64,000 bases of DNA from Streptomyces sp. NRRL F-5630. Lineage in GTDB: Bacteria > Actinomycetota > Actinomycetes > Streptomycetales > Streptomycetaceae. Shown here piece by piece: positions 37,687 to 46,788 of the stretch (within the stretch, counting starts at the first letter, position 1; the number at the start of each line of letters is the position of its first letter). The notes under the pieces were generated by a model that made no database searches, had not been told where the DNA came from, and saw only the letters and a program-made list of their open reading frames with translations. The stretch lies in contig NZ_JOGO01000003.1 of NCBI RefSeq assembly GCF_000719475.1, forward strand, positions 186,001 through 250,000. Direction: 5' to 3'. The position numbers and the translations under genes are program-made.

Positions 37687-37794
37687 CGCTGTCGAGTCTG
37701 CCACGGGCCCGGTTAAGCGAGCCCTAAAAGGATGCTGTGGAAAGGCCCGGGGTGACGGGCGCCACCGCGAAGCCGTGTGGCGCAAGGGAATCAT

Positions 37795-37831
37795 CCGTCC
37801 GTCCCCGGGACAACACCCCGGGGACGGACGG
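37795..37831 (-). terminator. terminator after the DUF2252 gene
   Basis: A perfect 15-bp stem (CCGTCCGTCCCCGGG with its complement) around ACAACAC lies 4 bases beyond the stop of the leftward DUF2252 gene, a clear end to that transcript. Confidence 0.85.
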
Positions 37832-37835
37832 TCGC

Positions 37836-39173
37836 TCACAGCCCGGGGATGCGGCCGTTGCGGAAGAGGTCCACGAAGATCTGGTGGTCACGACGGGCGA
37901 CCGCTCCGTACCCGTGCGCGAAATCGACGAGGAGCGGCGCGAAGCCCTCCTCGTCGGCGGCGATCGCGGCGTCGATGGCCCGCTCGGTCGAGAAGGGCAC
38001 CAGCTCCGAGTGCTCGCTCTCGTCGTCCGCCGCCGCGTGCATCGCGGCCGTGGCGCGCCCGAGGTCGGCGACGACGGCCGCGATCTCCTCGTACTCGTCG
38101 ATGTCGCTCCAGTCGAGGTCGACCGCGTACGGGGAGACCTCGGCGACGAGCTGCCCGGCGCCGTCCAGCTCGGTCCAGCCGAGCCACGGGTCGGCATGCG
38201 CCTGGAGGGCGCGCTGCGAGATGACGGTGCGGTGCCCCTCGTGCCGGAAGTACGCGCGCGCCGCCGCGTCGTCCACGTGCCGCGAGACGGCGGGGGTCTG
38301 GGCCTGCTTGAGATAGATCACGACGTCGTTCTCCAGCGCGTCGCTGTTCCCCTCCAGGAGGATGTTGTACGAGGGCAGCCCGGCCGAGCCGATGCCGATG
38401 CCGCGCCTGCCGACGACATCCTTGACGCGGTAGGAGTCGGGCCGCGCGAGGCTCGCCTCGGGCAGCGTCTCCAGGTACCCGTCGAAGGCGGCCAGGACCT
38501 TGTACCGGGTCGCCGCGTCCAGCTCGATCGTGCCGGGACCGGCGGAGAAGCGGCGCTCGGCCTCGCGGATCTCGGTCATCGACTCCAGGAGCCCGAAGCG
38601 GGTCAGCGAGCGGGCCTCGCGCAGCGCGCCGAGCAGCGGGCCGTCGGCGGTGTCGAGCGTGAAGGGCGGCACCTCGTCGCTCTTGGCGCCGGTCGCGAGC
38701 TGGCGGATCCGCTCTCGGTAGGCGTCGGCGTAGACCGTGACCAGCTCGGTGATCTGCGCGTCGCTGAGCGCCTTCGCGTAGCCGATGAGGGCGACCGAGG
38801 CGGCGAAGCGCTTGAGGTCCCAGGTGAAGGGGCCGACGTACGCCTCGTCGAAGTCGTTGACGTTGAAGACGAGGCGCCCGCGGGCGTTCATGTACGTGCC
38901 GAAGTTCTCGGCGTGGAGGTCGCCGTGCACCCACACGCGGCTCGTGCGCTCGTCGAGGTACGGGCCGGTGTGCTGCTCGCGCGCGAGGTCGGCGTAGAAG
39001 AGGCAGGCCGTGCCGCGGTAGAAGGCGAAGGCGGAGGCCGCCATCTTGCGGAACTTGACCCGGAAGGCGGCGGGGTCCGCCGTCAGCAGCTCTCCGAAGG
39101 CCGTGTCGAACACGCCGAGGATGTGCTCTCCCCGCTCCGGTGCGGAGAGGGCGGTGGGCTGCGGGACGGACAT
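37836..39173 (-). CDS. DUF2252 kinase-like protein
   Basis: This encodes 445 residues. The motifs HGDLHAEN (83-90) and DFDE (107-110) match the catalytic loop and metal site of the aminoglycoside-phosphotransferase-like branch of protein kinase folds, with the adjoining WDLKR. DUF2252 proteins are widespread in actinobacteria, but their substrate is unknown. The ATG at 39173 has AAGGAGG 9 bases upstream, one of the best ribosome-binding sites in the window. The gene is divergent from dnaE with a 211-base gap between them; no coupled partner. Confidence 0.85.
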   Translation of the reverse strand: MSVPQPTALSAPERGEHILGVFDTAFGELLTADPAAFRVKFRKMAASAFAFYRGTACLFYADLAREQHTGPYLDERTSRVWVHGDLHAENFGTYMNARGRLVFNVNDFDEAYVGPFTWDLKRFAASVALIGYAKALSDAQITELVTVYADAYRERIRQLATGAKSDEVPPFTLDTADGPLLGALREARSLTRFGLLESMTEIREAERRFSAGPGTIELDAATRYKVLAAFDGYLETLPEASLARPDSYRVKDVVGRRGIGIGSAGLPSYNILLEGNSDALENDVVIYLKQAQTPAVSRHVDDAAARAYFRHEGHRTVISQRALQAHADPWLGWTELDGAGQLVAEVSPYAVDLDWSDIDEYEEIAAVVADLGRATAAMHAAADDESEHSELVPFSTERAIDAAIAADEEGFAPLLVDFAHGYGAVARRDHQIFVDLFRNGRIPGL

Positions 39174-39384
39174 CGCGGTTGCCTCCTTGGGCGGTGAACC
39201 AGGGGACGGAATCAACTCCCCGAGCGGGAACGAGCGGCAGCCGGGTGAGGGTTCCGGCGGAGGGGAAATAAAGCCCGTCCGGCGTGCGGGGACGCGTCCC
39301 TCGGGCGATCCGGGGCCACCCCGGCCCCGTGCGGAACCGTAGACTTCCCGGGTCCCTGTGTCCGCCCCCGCCCCCGGAGGAACC

Positions 39385-42300
39385 GTGCCTGCCAAACCGC
39401 CGTTCACTCACCTGCACGTGCACACGCAGTACTCGCTCCTGGACGGCGCGGCGCGGCTCAAGGACATGTTCCAGGCGTGCAACGAGATGGGCATGACGCA
39501 CATCGCGATGTCCGACCACGGCAACCTGCACGGCGCCTACGACTTCTTCCACCAGGCGAAGAAGGCGGGTGTCACGCCGATCATCGGCATCGAGGCGTAC
39601 GTGGCGCCCGAGTCCCGCCGCAACAAGCGCAAGATCCAGTGGGGCCAGCCGCACCAGAAGCGCGACGACGTCTCCGGCTCCGGTGGCTACACGCACAAGA
39701 CGATCTGGGCGGCGAACAGCACCGGGCTGCACAACCTCTTCAAGCTCTCCTCCGACGCCTACGCGGAGGGCTGGCTCCAGAAGTGGCCCCGCATGGACAA
39801 GGAGACGATCTCGCAGTGGTCCGAGGGCCTCATCGCCTCGACCGGCTGCCCATCCGGCGAGGTGCAGACGCGGCTGCGGCTCGGGCAGCCCGAGGAGGCG
39901 CTCAAGGCGGCGGCCGACTACCAGGACATCTTCGGCAAGGACCGGTACTTCCTGGAGTTGATGGACCACGGCATCGACATCGAGCACCGGGTGCGTGACG
40001 GGCTCCTGGAGATCGGCAAGAAGCTCGGCATCCCGCCGCTCGTCACCAACGACTCGCACTACACCTACGCGCACGAGGCCACCGCCCACGACGCGCTGCT
40101 GTGCATCCAGACCGGCAAGAACCTCTCGGACCCGGACCGCTTCCGCTTCGACGGCACCGGCTACTACCTCAAGACGACCGACGAGATGTACGCCATCGAC
40201 TCCTCGGACGCCTGGCAGGAGGGCTGCCGCAACACGCTCCTGGTCGCCGAGCAGATCGACACGACCGGCATGTTCGAGAAGCGCGACCTCATGCCGAAGT
40301 TCGAGATCCCGGACGGCTTCACGGAGATCACCTGGTTCCAGGAGGAGGTCCGCCGCGGGATGGAGCGCCGCTTCCCGGCGGGCGTCCCCGAGGACCGGCG
40401 CAAGCAGGCCGAGTACGAGATGGACGTCATCATTCAGATGGGGTTCCCCGGCTACTTCCTCGTCGTCGCCGACTTCATCATGTGGGCGAAGAACAACGGC
40501 ATCGCGGTCGGCCCCGGGCGAGGCTCCGCGGCCGGCTCGATCGTCGCGTACGCGCTGGGCATCACCGACCTCGACCCGATCGAGCACGGGCTGATCTTCG
40601 AGCGCTTCCTCAACCCCGAGCGCATCTCGATGCCCGACGTCGACATCGACTTCGACGAACGCAGGCGCGTCGAGGTCATCCGCTACGTGACCGAGAAGTA
40701 CGGCGCCGACAAGGTCGCCATGATCGGCACGTACGGCAAGATCAAGGCCAAGAACGCGATCAAGGACTCCGCGCGCGTCCTCGGCTACCCGTACGCGATG
40801 GGCGACCGCATCACCAAGGCGATGCCCGCCGACGTCCTCGGCAAGGGCATCGACCTCGACGGCATCACCAACCCCACGCACCCGCGCTACTCCGAGGCGG
40901 GCGAAGTGCGGGCCATGTACGAGAACGAGCCCGACGTCAAGAAGGTCATCGACACCGCCAAGGGCGTCGAGGGCCTCGTGCGGCAGATGGGCGTGCACGC
41001 CGCAGGCGTCATCATGTCCAGCGAGCCGATCATCGACCACGCCCCGGTCTGGGTCCGGCACACGGACAACGTGACGATCACGCAGTGGGACTACCCCCAG
41101 TGCGAGTCGCTCGGCCTGCTGAAGATGGACTTCCTGGGCCTGCGCAACCTGACGATCATGGACGACGCCGTCAAGATGGTGAAGTCCAACAAGGGCAAGG
41201 AACTCGACCTCCTCGCCATCCCGCTCGACGACCCGAAGACGTACGACCTGCTGTGCCGCGGCGACACGCTCGGCGTCTTCCAGTTCGACGGCGGCCCGAT
41301 GCGCTCCCTGCTGCGCCTCATGAAGCCGGACAACTTCGAGGACATCTCCGCCGTCTCGGCCCTGTACCGGCCGGGCCCGATGGGCATGAACTCGCACACG
41401 AACTACGCGCTGCGCAAGAACGGCCAGCAGGAGATCACCCCGATCCACCCCGAGCTGGAGGAGCCCCTCAAGGAGGTCCTGGGGCTCACCTACGGCCTCA
41501 TCGTGTACCAGGAGCAGGTGCAGAAGGCCGCCCAGATCGTCGCCGGGTACTCGCTCGGCGAGGCCGACATCCTGCGCCGTGTGATGGGCAAGAAGAAGGC
41601 CGACGAACTGGAGAAGAACTTCGTCCTCTTCCAGGCCGGTGCCCGCAAGAACGGCTACAGCGACGAGGCGATCCAGGCCCTGTGGGACGTCCTGGTCCCC
41701 TTCGCGGGCTACGCGTTCAACAAGGCGCACTCCTCCGCGTACGGCCTCGTCACCTACTGGACCGCGTACCTCAAGGCGAACTACCCCGCCGAGTACATGG
41801 CCGCCGTGCTCACCTCCGTGCGCGACGACAAGGACAAGTCGGCCGTCTACCTCAACGAGTGCCGGCGCATGGGCATCCGGGTGCTGCCGCCGGACGTCAA
41901 CGAGTCGCTCGCGAACTTCGCGGCCCAGGGCGACGACGTGATCCTCTTCGGTCTCACGGCGGTCAGGAACGTCGGCCAGAACGTGGTGGACTCGATCATC
42001 CGCAGTCGCAAGGCGAAGGGGAAGTACGCCTCGTTCCCCGACTACCTCGACAAGGTCGAAGCCGTCGTCTGCAACAAGCGCACGACGGAATCGCTCATCA
42101 AGGCGGGCGCCTTCGACCAGCTCGGGCACACCCGCAAGGGCCTCACCGCGCAGTACGAGCCGATGATCGACAACGTCGTCGCGGTCAAGCGCAAGGAGGC
42201 CGAGGGGCAGTTCGACCTCTTCGGCGGCATGGGCGACGACGACGGCAAGGACGAGCCGGGCTTCGGGCTCGACGTGACCTTCGGCGACGACGAGTGGGAG

Positions 42301-42930
42301 AAGAGCTATCTCCTCGCGCAGGAGCGCGAGATGCTCGGCCTCTACGTCTCCGACCACCCGCTCTTCGGCCTGGAGCACGTCCTCTCGGACAAGGCGGACG
42401 CGGGGATCGGGCAGCTCACGGGCGGCGATTTCGGCGACGGCGCCGTCGTCACCGTCGGTGGCATCATCTCGGGCCTCCAGCGCAAGATGACCAAGCAGGG
42501 CAACGCGTGGGCGATCGCCACGGTGGAGGACCTCGCGGGCTCCATCGAGTGCATGTTCTTCCCCGCCACCTACCAGCTCGTCTCGACCCAGCTCGTCGAG
42601 GACACCGTCGTCTTCGTCAAGGGCCGCCTCGACAAGCGCGAGGACATCCCGCGCCTCGTCGCGATGGAGATGCAGGTCCCCGACCTCTCGAACGCGGGCA
42701 CCAACGCGCCCGTGGTCATCACCATCCCGGCGACCCGCGTCACGCCGCCGATGATCAGCCGCCTGAGCGAGGTGCTCGGCAGCCACCGGGGCAACTCGGA
42801 GGTGCGCATCAAGCTCCAGGGGCCGCGCAAGACGACCGTGCTGCGCCTGGACCGCCACCGGGTGCAGCCCGATCCCTCGCTCTTCGGCGACCTGAAGGTG
42901 CTGCTCGGGCCGTCCTGCCTGGCGGGGTAG
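39385..42930 (+). CDS. dnaE: DNA polymerase III alpha subunit DnaE
   Basis: This encodes 1181 residues, the replicative polymerase. A PHP domain opens it (HLHVHTQYSLLDGAA). The catalytic palm carries the acid residues Asp420 and Asp422 in MPDVDIDFDERR, with GPGRGSAAGS upstream and the KAHSSAYGLV and YLKANYPAEY fingers motifs. A tandem helix-hairpin-helix region and an OB domain (TVGGIISGLQRKMTK) follow. GTG 39385 has GGAGGA 4 bases upstream. TAGACT (39340-39345) is a possible -10. The full-length PHP zinc-ligand pattern suggests its own proofreading, as in other actinobacterial DnaE1; that is inference. Confidence 0.97.
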   Translation: MPAKPPFTHLHVHTQYSLLDGAARLKDMFQACNEMGMTHIAMSDHGNLHGAYDFFHQAKKAGVTPIIGIEAYVAPESRRNKRKIQWGQPHQKRDDVSGSGGYTHKTIWAANSTGLHNLFKLSSDAYAEGWLQKWPRMDKETISQWSEGLIASTGCPSGEVQTRLRLGQPEEALKAAADYQDIFGKDRYFLELMDHGIDIEHRVRDGLLEIGKKLGIPPLVTNDSHYTYAHEATAHDALLCIQTGKNLSDPDRFRFDGTGYYLKTTDEMYAIDSSDAWQEGCRNTLLVAEQIDTTGMFEKRDLMPKFEIPDGFTEITWFQEEVRRGMERRFPAGVPEDRRKQAEYEMDVIIQMGFPGYFLVVADFIMWAKNNGIAVGPGRGSAAGSIVAYALGITDLDPIEHGLIFERFLNPERISMPDVDIDFDERRRVEVIRYVTEKYGADKVAMIGTYGKIKAKNAIKDSARVLGYPYAMGDRITKAMPADVLGKGIDLDGITNPTHPRYSEAGEVRAMYENEPDVKKVIDTAKGVEGLVRQMGVHAAGVIMSSEPIIDHAPVWVRHTDNVTITQWDYPQCESLGLLKMDFLGLRNLTIMDDAVKMVKSNKGKELDLLAIPLDDPKTYDLLCRGDTLGVFQFDGGPMRSLLRLMKPDNFEDISAVSALYRPGPMGMNSHTNYALRKNGQQEITPIHPELEEPLKEVLGLTYGLIVYQEQVQKAAQIVAGYSLGEADILRRVMGKKKADELEKNFVLFQAGARKNGYSDEAIQALWDVLVPFAGYAFNKAHSSAYGLVTYWTAYLKANYPAEYMAAVLTSVRDDKDKSAVYLNECRRMGIRVLPPDVNESLANFAAQGDDVILFGLTAVRNVGQNVVDSIIRSRKAKGKYASFPDYLDKVEAVVCNKRTTESLIKAGAFDQLGHTRKGLTAQYEPMIDNVVAVKRKEAEGQFDLFGGMGDDDGKDEPGFGLDVTFGDDEWEKSYLLAQEREMLGLYVSDHPLFGLEHVLSDKADAGIGQLTGGDFGDGAVVTVGGIISGLQRKMTKQGNAWAIATVEDLAGSIECMFFPATYQLVSTQLVEDTVVFVKGRLDKREDIPRLVAMEMQVPDLSNAGTNAPVVITIPATRVTPPMISRLSEVLGSHRGNSEVRIKLQGPRKTTVLRLDRHRVQPDPSLFGDLKVLLGPSCLAG

Positions 42931-43003
42931 GGGCGCGCGGGCCGGGCGGGAGCCGTACGGGTCCCGCGGTCCTCGCGCGGGCGCCACGGCTCCCGCGCGT
43001 GCC

Positions 43004-43041
43004 GAAGGGGCGCCACCGTCGCGCGACGGTGGCGCCCCTTC
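43004..43041. terminator. terminator after dnaE, 38-base palindrome
   Basis: A perfect palindrome with 19-base arms (right arm starts GCGACGGTGGCGCC) lies about 75 bases after the dnaE stop and 60 bases beyond the stop of the leftward small gene at 43,102. It can stop both transcripts. Confidence 0.8.
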
Positions 43042-43101
43042 TCGTACGTCCCGGGGGTGCGGGACACCGGGAGACGTACGGGCCGCGACCCGGCCCCGGG
43101 G

Positions 43102-43266
43102 TCAGTTGTGGCCGAAGCGCCGCTCGCGCCCCTTGCGGGCCATGTCCCCCGGCGTCGCCTGGGACGCCTGGTGCGCCTCGGTGGACGTCTCCTTGGCCCG
43201 CGCGCCCGCGGCCTCGGCGGAGGAGCGGTTCTGGGCGCTCTGCTTGCGGTTCTTGTTCTTGGCCAT
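43102..43266 (-). CDS. small basic protein, 54 residues
   Basis: The protein MAKNKNRKQSAQNRSSAEAA... ends ARKGRERRFGHN; it is charged, glutamine-rich and without cysteine or membrane segments. GGAGGAAG lies 8 bases before the ATG. I recall similar short proteins at this spot in other streptomycetes, but no function. The strong site and the convergent layout with a shared terminator support a real gene. Confidence 0.7.
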   Translation of the reverse strand: MAKNKNRKQSAQNRSSAEAAGARAKETSTEAHQASQATPGDMARKGRERRFGHN

Positions 43267-43562
43267 GGGAATCTTCCTCCTGGGAAGTCTGGGGGCCAGG
43301 TACGCGCTCACTCTCACACGGCCCGACAAAGAACGCATTTCGGATAATTACCCTGCGTGAGGGGTGCGGGGGAGTGGCGTGCGCGCGCCGTGACACGGCC
43401 GGTAACGGACCGTGGCGACGATGCGTGCGGGGAAACGGCACGCCGATGATCGAGTTCGGACCGTTAACCCTCGTACGGTCGGGCAGACTCGAAGCGAAGC
43501 CGGAGCGAAACCGCCTTCTGTCACCCGAGACGGAAGCGGGCCCCGGGTCGCGAGGGAAGAGG

Positions 43563-44873
43563 GTGGAACGCGTGGACCGCTGCGTTGTCCTGGTGGACGC
43601 CGGATATCTCCTCGGTGCCGCCGCCAGTCTGCTGGCCGGTGATCCCTCGCGTTCCCGGATCACCGTCGATCACGCCGCGCTCATCCAGCGGCTGCGCGAG
43701 CGGGCCGAGGAGGAGACGGGCCAACCCCTGCTCCGCATCTACTGGTTCGACGGCGCCCCCGACCGCGTGCCGCAGCCCGAGCACCGCAGGCTCCGCGTCC
43801 GCCCGCGCGTCACCGTGCGGCTCGGCGCCCTGACGCGCAGTGACGGGCGCTGGGCCCAGAAGGGCGTCGACGCGGCGATGCACGCCGAACTCACGGAGCT
43901 GGCCCGCAATCGCGCCTGCTCCGACGTCGTCCTCGTGACGGGCGACGGCGACCTCCTGCCCGGCCTCGTCTCGGCAAAGGAGCACGGGGTCGCCGTGCAC
44001 CTGTGGGCCGTTCAGGCGGCGGACGGCGACTACAACCAGTCCGAGGACCTCGTCGCCGAGGCCGACGAGCGCAGGGTCCTGGACCGGCAGTGGATCACGG
44101 GCGCGATCCGCGCCAAGGAGGCCCCCGGGCCCTGCGCGCTGCCGACGGGCTCGCGCAGCCCCGAGATCACCGCGATCTTCTCGGCGCCGCTCCCCGACGG
44201 CGACGGCGCGCCCCCGGTGCCGCGCGCGTCCGGCCCCGGCGGTGCGGGGGCCGGAGCGGAGGCGGGCGTCGGGGGCGGTGCGGGCGTCGGCCCCGCGGCC
44301 GGACCGGGTGCGGGTGCCGAGGCGGGCGGTGCCGGGGGCGGTGCGGGCTCCGGTTCCGAGGAGCACGGGCAGGCGGGGGAGCGGGCCGGGGGGAGGGTCG
44401 TCCCCACGCCGAAGGACCTCGCGGCTCTCAAGACCCCCGCCCCGGCCCCCCAGCCCGCGCCGAACGCGACCCTGAGGTGGTCCTCCGACAAGGGCTGGGT
44501 CGAGCGGCCGGGCGGCGAGCCGCCCGAGGCCGCCGCGCTCCCGACGCTCGCCCAGCTCACCACCGCCGAACAGAGGTGGGCGGACCGCGAGGAGGACATC
44601 ACGACGGTCGGCGGCGACCCCTTCGAGGTCGGCCAGGTCTTCGCCCGCCGCTGGCTCGCCCGTCTCCCGCCGCACCCCCCGGCCCGCGAGCGCCTGGCCC
44701 CCCTCTACCCCCGCATCCCGCACCGCATCGACGGCGAACTCCTGCGCTACGCGGCCCGCTTCGGCCTCCTCGCGCACAAGGACGACCAGATCGACGAGAA
44801 CGACCGCTACGCGATCAGGGCGGGCTTCTGGCGCGAGACGGGCGTGGAGGCAGGAGCGACGACCGGGCGCTGA
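43563..44873 (+). CDS. NYN-domain putative RNase
   Basis: This encodes 436 residues. The PIN-like NYN nuclease fold covers about 1-185: Asp12 (LVDAGYLLGAA), Asp103 (QKGVDAAMHAEL) and Asp128/Asp130 (VTGDGDLLPG) form the expected metal site. A Gly/Ala-rich linker of about 55 residues follows, then a C-terminal folded part (RIDGELLRYAARFGLLAHKDDQ) that may be a winged-helix. Such proteins cut RNA in other bacteria and eukaryotes; the target is unknown. The start is GTG 43563 or 43572, with GAGGGAAGAGG beside the first; the same frame is open back to ATG 43446. Confidence 0.88.
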   Translation: MERVDRCVVLVDAGYLLGAAASLLAGDPSRSRITVDHAALIQRLRERAEEETGQPLLRIYWFDGAPDRVPQPEHRRLRVRPRVTVRLGALTRSDGRWAQKGVDAAMHAELTELARNRACSDVVLVTGDGDLLPGLVSAKEHGVAVHLWAVQAADGDYNQSEDLVAEADERRVLDRQWITGAIRAKEAPGPCALPTGSRSPEITAIFSAPLPDGDGAPPVPRASGPGGAGAGAEAGVGGGAGVGPAAGPGAGAEAGGAGGGAGSGSEEHGQAGERAGGRVVPTPKDLAALKTPAPAPQPAPNATLRWSSDKGWVERPGGEPPEAAALPTLAQLTTAEQRWADREEDITTVGGDPFEVGQVFARRWLARLPPHPPARERLAPLYPRIPHRIDGELLRYAARFGLLAHKDDQIDENDRYAIRAGFWRETGVEAGATTGR

Positions 44874-44927
44874 CCCCCCTCGGGGAAGGCGGTGCCCGCC
44901 GGAAGGGCGGTGAGTCCCCCGGGAAAG

Positions 44928-44965
44928 ACGGTGACCTCCCCCGGGGAGGCGGGGGAGGTCACCGT
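44928..44965. terminator. terminator between NYN gene and gas-vesicle cluster
   Basis: A perfect 15-bp stem (ACGGTGACCTCCCCC with its complement) around an 8-base loop lies 55 bases after the NYN stop and 101 bases beyond the end of gvpK on the other strand. It would insulate the cluster from the dnaE side. Confidence 0.8.
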
Positions 44966-45066
44966 GGCGCGCGCGGGATGCGCGGGCGCGGGGAGCCGGG
45001 CGGTGGGGGAGCGGTTCCGGTCTTCGCGAGCAGGGAGGCCCGCGGGTGCCCGTCCCCCGCCCCGCC

Positions 45067-45369
45067 TCAGTTCGGCAGCAGGGTCCCGAGCGGGCCGAGG
45101 TCCAGGTTGAGGTCCTCGCGGCGCAGACCGTGGCGTTCGCACAACTCCGTCATGCGCTCGTCGAGGAGCATCAACGCCGTGCCGACCGTTTCCTCCTGCT
45201 CGTTCGTGAGGTCGCCCGAGTCGAAGCGCCGCACCGCCTGCCGTTCCATCAGCTGCCGCAGCAGCTCGACGACCGTCAGGACGAGCGCGGCGAGGTCGCG
45301 GCCCACCGCCGCCGGGTCGAGATCGAGGGTCGCCGGAGGCTTCGCGGGACCGGGGAGCATGTGCGTCAC
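45067..45369 (-). CDS. gvpK: gas vesicle protein GvpK
   Basis: This encodes 100 residues. The single GvpK domain is seen in LDLDPAAVGRDLAALVLTVVELLRQL, MERQAVRRFD and LNLDLGPLGTLLP. GvpK is a minor assembly protein of gas vesicles. The GTG at 45369 overlaps the gvpS stop (GTGA), which decides the start; it is the last gene of the cluster. The length is normal for the family. Confidence 0.92.
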   Translation of the reverse strand: MTHMLPGPAKPPATLDLDPAAVGRDLAALVLTVVELLRQLMERQAVRRFDSGDLTNEQEETVGTALMLLDERMTELCERHGLRREDLNLDLGPLGTLLPN

Positions 45370-45596
45370 AGGGGGCCTCCGTCGTTCCAGGGGGCGGGTA
45401 CGGACTCGCTCACCGAGGCGAGGAGCGCGTGCAGGGAGATGCGTACGAGCGGGACCTCCGCGATGGCGAGCACCAGGTCCCCGCTCACCACGACCCCCGC
45501 CCCGAGCACCCGGTCGAGCAGGTCCACGAGCGGCACCCCCAGCGGCGCCCCGCTGTCCGGCCCGGTCCACGCCACCGGCGCCCCCGCCGCGCTCAC
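45366..45596 (-). CDS. gvpS: gas vesicle protein GvpS (GvpA/J family)
   Basis: This encodes 76 residues. The GvpA/J-like helix-strand core is VPLVDLLDRVLGAGVVVSGDLVLAIAEVPLVRISLHALL. It is a small, second GvpA-fold protein thought to help nucleate or cap the vesicle. The GTG overlaps gvpL by 4 bases and its stop overlaps gvpK, so it is coupled on both sides. The short C-terminal end (SESVPAPWNDGGPL) has no charged tail, unlike gvpA and gvpJ here. Confidence 0.88.
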   Translation of the reverse strand: MSAAGAPVAWTGPDSGAPLGVPLVDLLDRVLGAGVVVSGDLVLAIAEVPLVRISLHALLASVSESVPAPWNDGGPL

Positions 45597-46369
45597 GCCG
45601 GCTCCCCGGTGAAGGAGTACGGGACCCAGGGCCCCGCGAGCTCCAGCGTGCACCCCTCGGGGAGGGCCGCCCGCTCCCGCGCGATCCGCTCCTCGAAGGC
45701 GGTGGCCTTCGCGAGTGGCACGAGGTAGGCGCCGTTCAGCACCTGCGAGCGCTTCTCGCCCGTCACCTCCTTGCCGTGCAACGGCCGCCGCACCCCCTCG
45801 GCCGCCACCTCGCGCGCCGCGCCGTCGACCTGGTCCGCGATCCGCAGCGCCGTCTCGTGCCCGGACTGCTGCGCGCGCTGCCTGGCCCGTACCCGGTCCA
45901 GGTAGTCGCGCCCCCCACCGGGCCGCCCGGACGGCGGCGGGGCGGGGGACACGGAGGGTGCTGCCTCGCGGTGCACCTTGACGGCCCACTCGGCGTGCTC
46001 CGCCACGCGCCGCAGCACGGCGTCGAAGCGGTCCGCGTGCGCGAGCAGTCCCCTGCGCGCCCCGTGCTCGTCGTGGTAGAGCGTCGCGAGCGGCAGGGGC
46101 ACGGCACGCCACTCGGCGGCGGCCGCCGAGACGACCGCGTGGTGGGTACGGGCGAGCCGCTCCAGCTCGGCCGGATCGGCGCACCGCGCCCGGAGCGCCG
46201 CGTCGTCGTACCCGGCGGCGGGCACCTCCTGCACGACGGCCCACAGGTCGCCTGCCGCCATGAGCCGTACCTCGCCGCCGTCGCTGTGGCCGGTCAGCCC
46301 CGCGGGGAGCGCGGGCCCGCGCCCGCGCCGTACCGCGAAGACGCAGACGGCCGTCGCCGCGTCCGTCAT
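45593..46369 (-). CDS. gvpL: gas vesicle protein GvpL (GvpF/L family)
   Basis: This encodes 258 residues. The two-domain GvpF/L fold is seen from VCVFAVRRG at the start, through PLPLATLYHDEHGARRGLLAHADRFDAVLRRV, to LNGAYLVPLAKATAFEERIA and GPWVPYSFTGEPA at the end. It holds an unusual insert of about 20 residues (PSVSPAPPPSGRPGGGRDYL) between the domains. GvpF/L proteins help deliver GvpA during assembly. The ATG overlaps gvpJ, and its stop overlaps gvpS. Confidence 0.92.
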   Translation of the reverse strand: MTDAATAVCVFAVRRGRGPALPAGLTGHSDGGEVRLMAAGDLWAVVQEVPAAGYDDAALRARCADPAELERLARTHHAVVSAAAAEWRAVPLPLATLYHDEHGARRGLLAHADRFDAVLRRVAEHAEWAVKVHREAAPSVSPAPPPSGRPGGGRDYLDRVRARQRAQQSGHETALRIADQVDGAAREVAAEGVRRPLHGKEVTGEKRSQVLNGAYLVPLAKATAFEERIARERAALPEGCTLELAGPWVPYSFTGEPA

Positions 46370-46788
46370 GCCTTCTCCTTCTCACGCCGGGTGGCCTTCT
46401 CGCGCCCCGTGGCGTTCTCGCGCGCGGGGTCGCCCTCGCTCCCCGCGGCGTCCTCGCTCCCGTGCCCGGGCACGCCCAGGCGCTCCAGTTCGGCGAGGCG
46501 TGCGCGCAGTTCCCTGTTCTCCTCGCGGAGTTCCTCGCGGGCGGCGCGCGAGGACAGGGCGGGATCGGTCTCCCACCAGTCGATGCCCGCCTTGCGCGCG
46601 GTGTCCACCGAGGAGACGAAGAGCCGCAGCCGGATGGTGAGCAGTTCGATGTCGAGCAGGTCGATCTTGATGTCTCCCGCGATGACGACCCCCTTGTCGA
46701 GCACCCGTTCCAGGATGTCGGCGAGGTTCGCGGGCTGCGCGGCGTGCGAGGGCGGGTCGAGGGGTGTGGTGGTCAGGTCGACGGTCAT
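46366..46788 (-). CDS. gvpJ: gas vesicle protein GvpJ (GvpA/J family)
   Basis: This encodes 140 residues. The GvpA-like core is NLADILERVLDKGVVIAGDIKIDLLDIELLTIRLRLFVSSVDTARKAGIDWW; the C-terminal 50 residues are highly charged, ending RENATGREKATRREKEKA. GvpJ is expected at the vesicle tips in small amounts. The ATG overlaps gvpZ (ATGA) and the stop overlaps gvpL. The alternating basic and acidic end suggests interaction with another charged member of the cluster. Confidence 0.92.
   Translation of the reverse strand: MTVDLTTTPLDPPSHAAQPANLADILERVLDKGVVIAGDIKIDLLDIELLTIRLRLFVSSVDTARKAGIDWWETDPALSSRAAREELREENRELRARLAELERLGVPGHGSEDAAGSEGDPARENATGREKATRREKEKA

Noticed and set aside
40101..43562. 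Frame continuing upstream of the NYN protein through most of dnaE
   Set aside because: It runs through dnaE in a shifted frame with arginine-rich nonsense text; the NYN protein begins near 43563.
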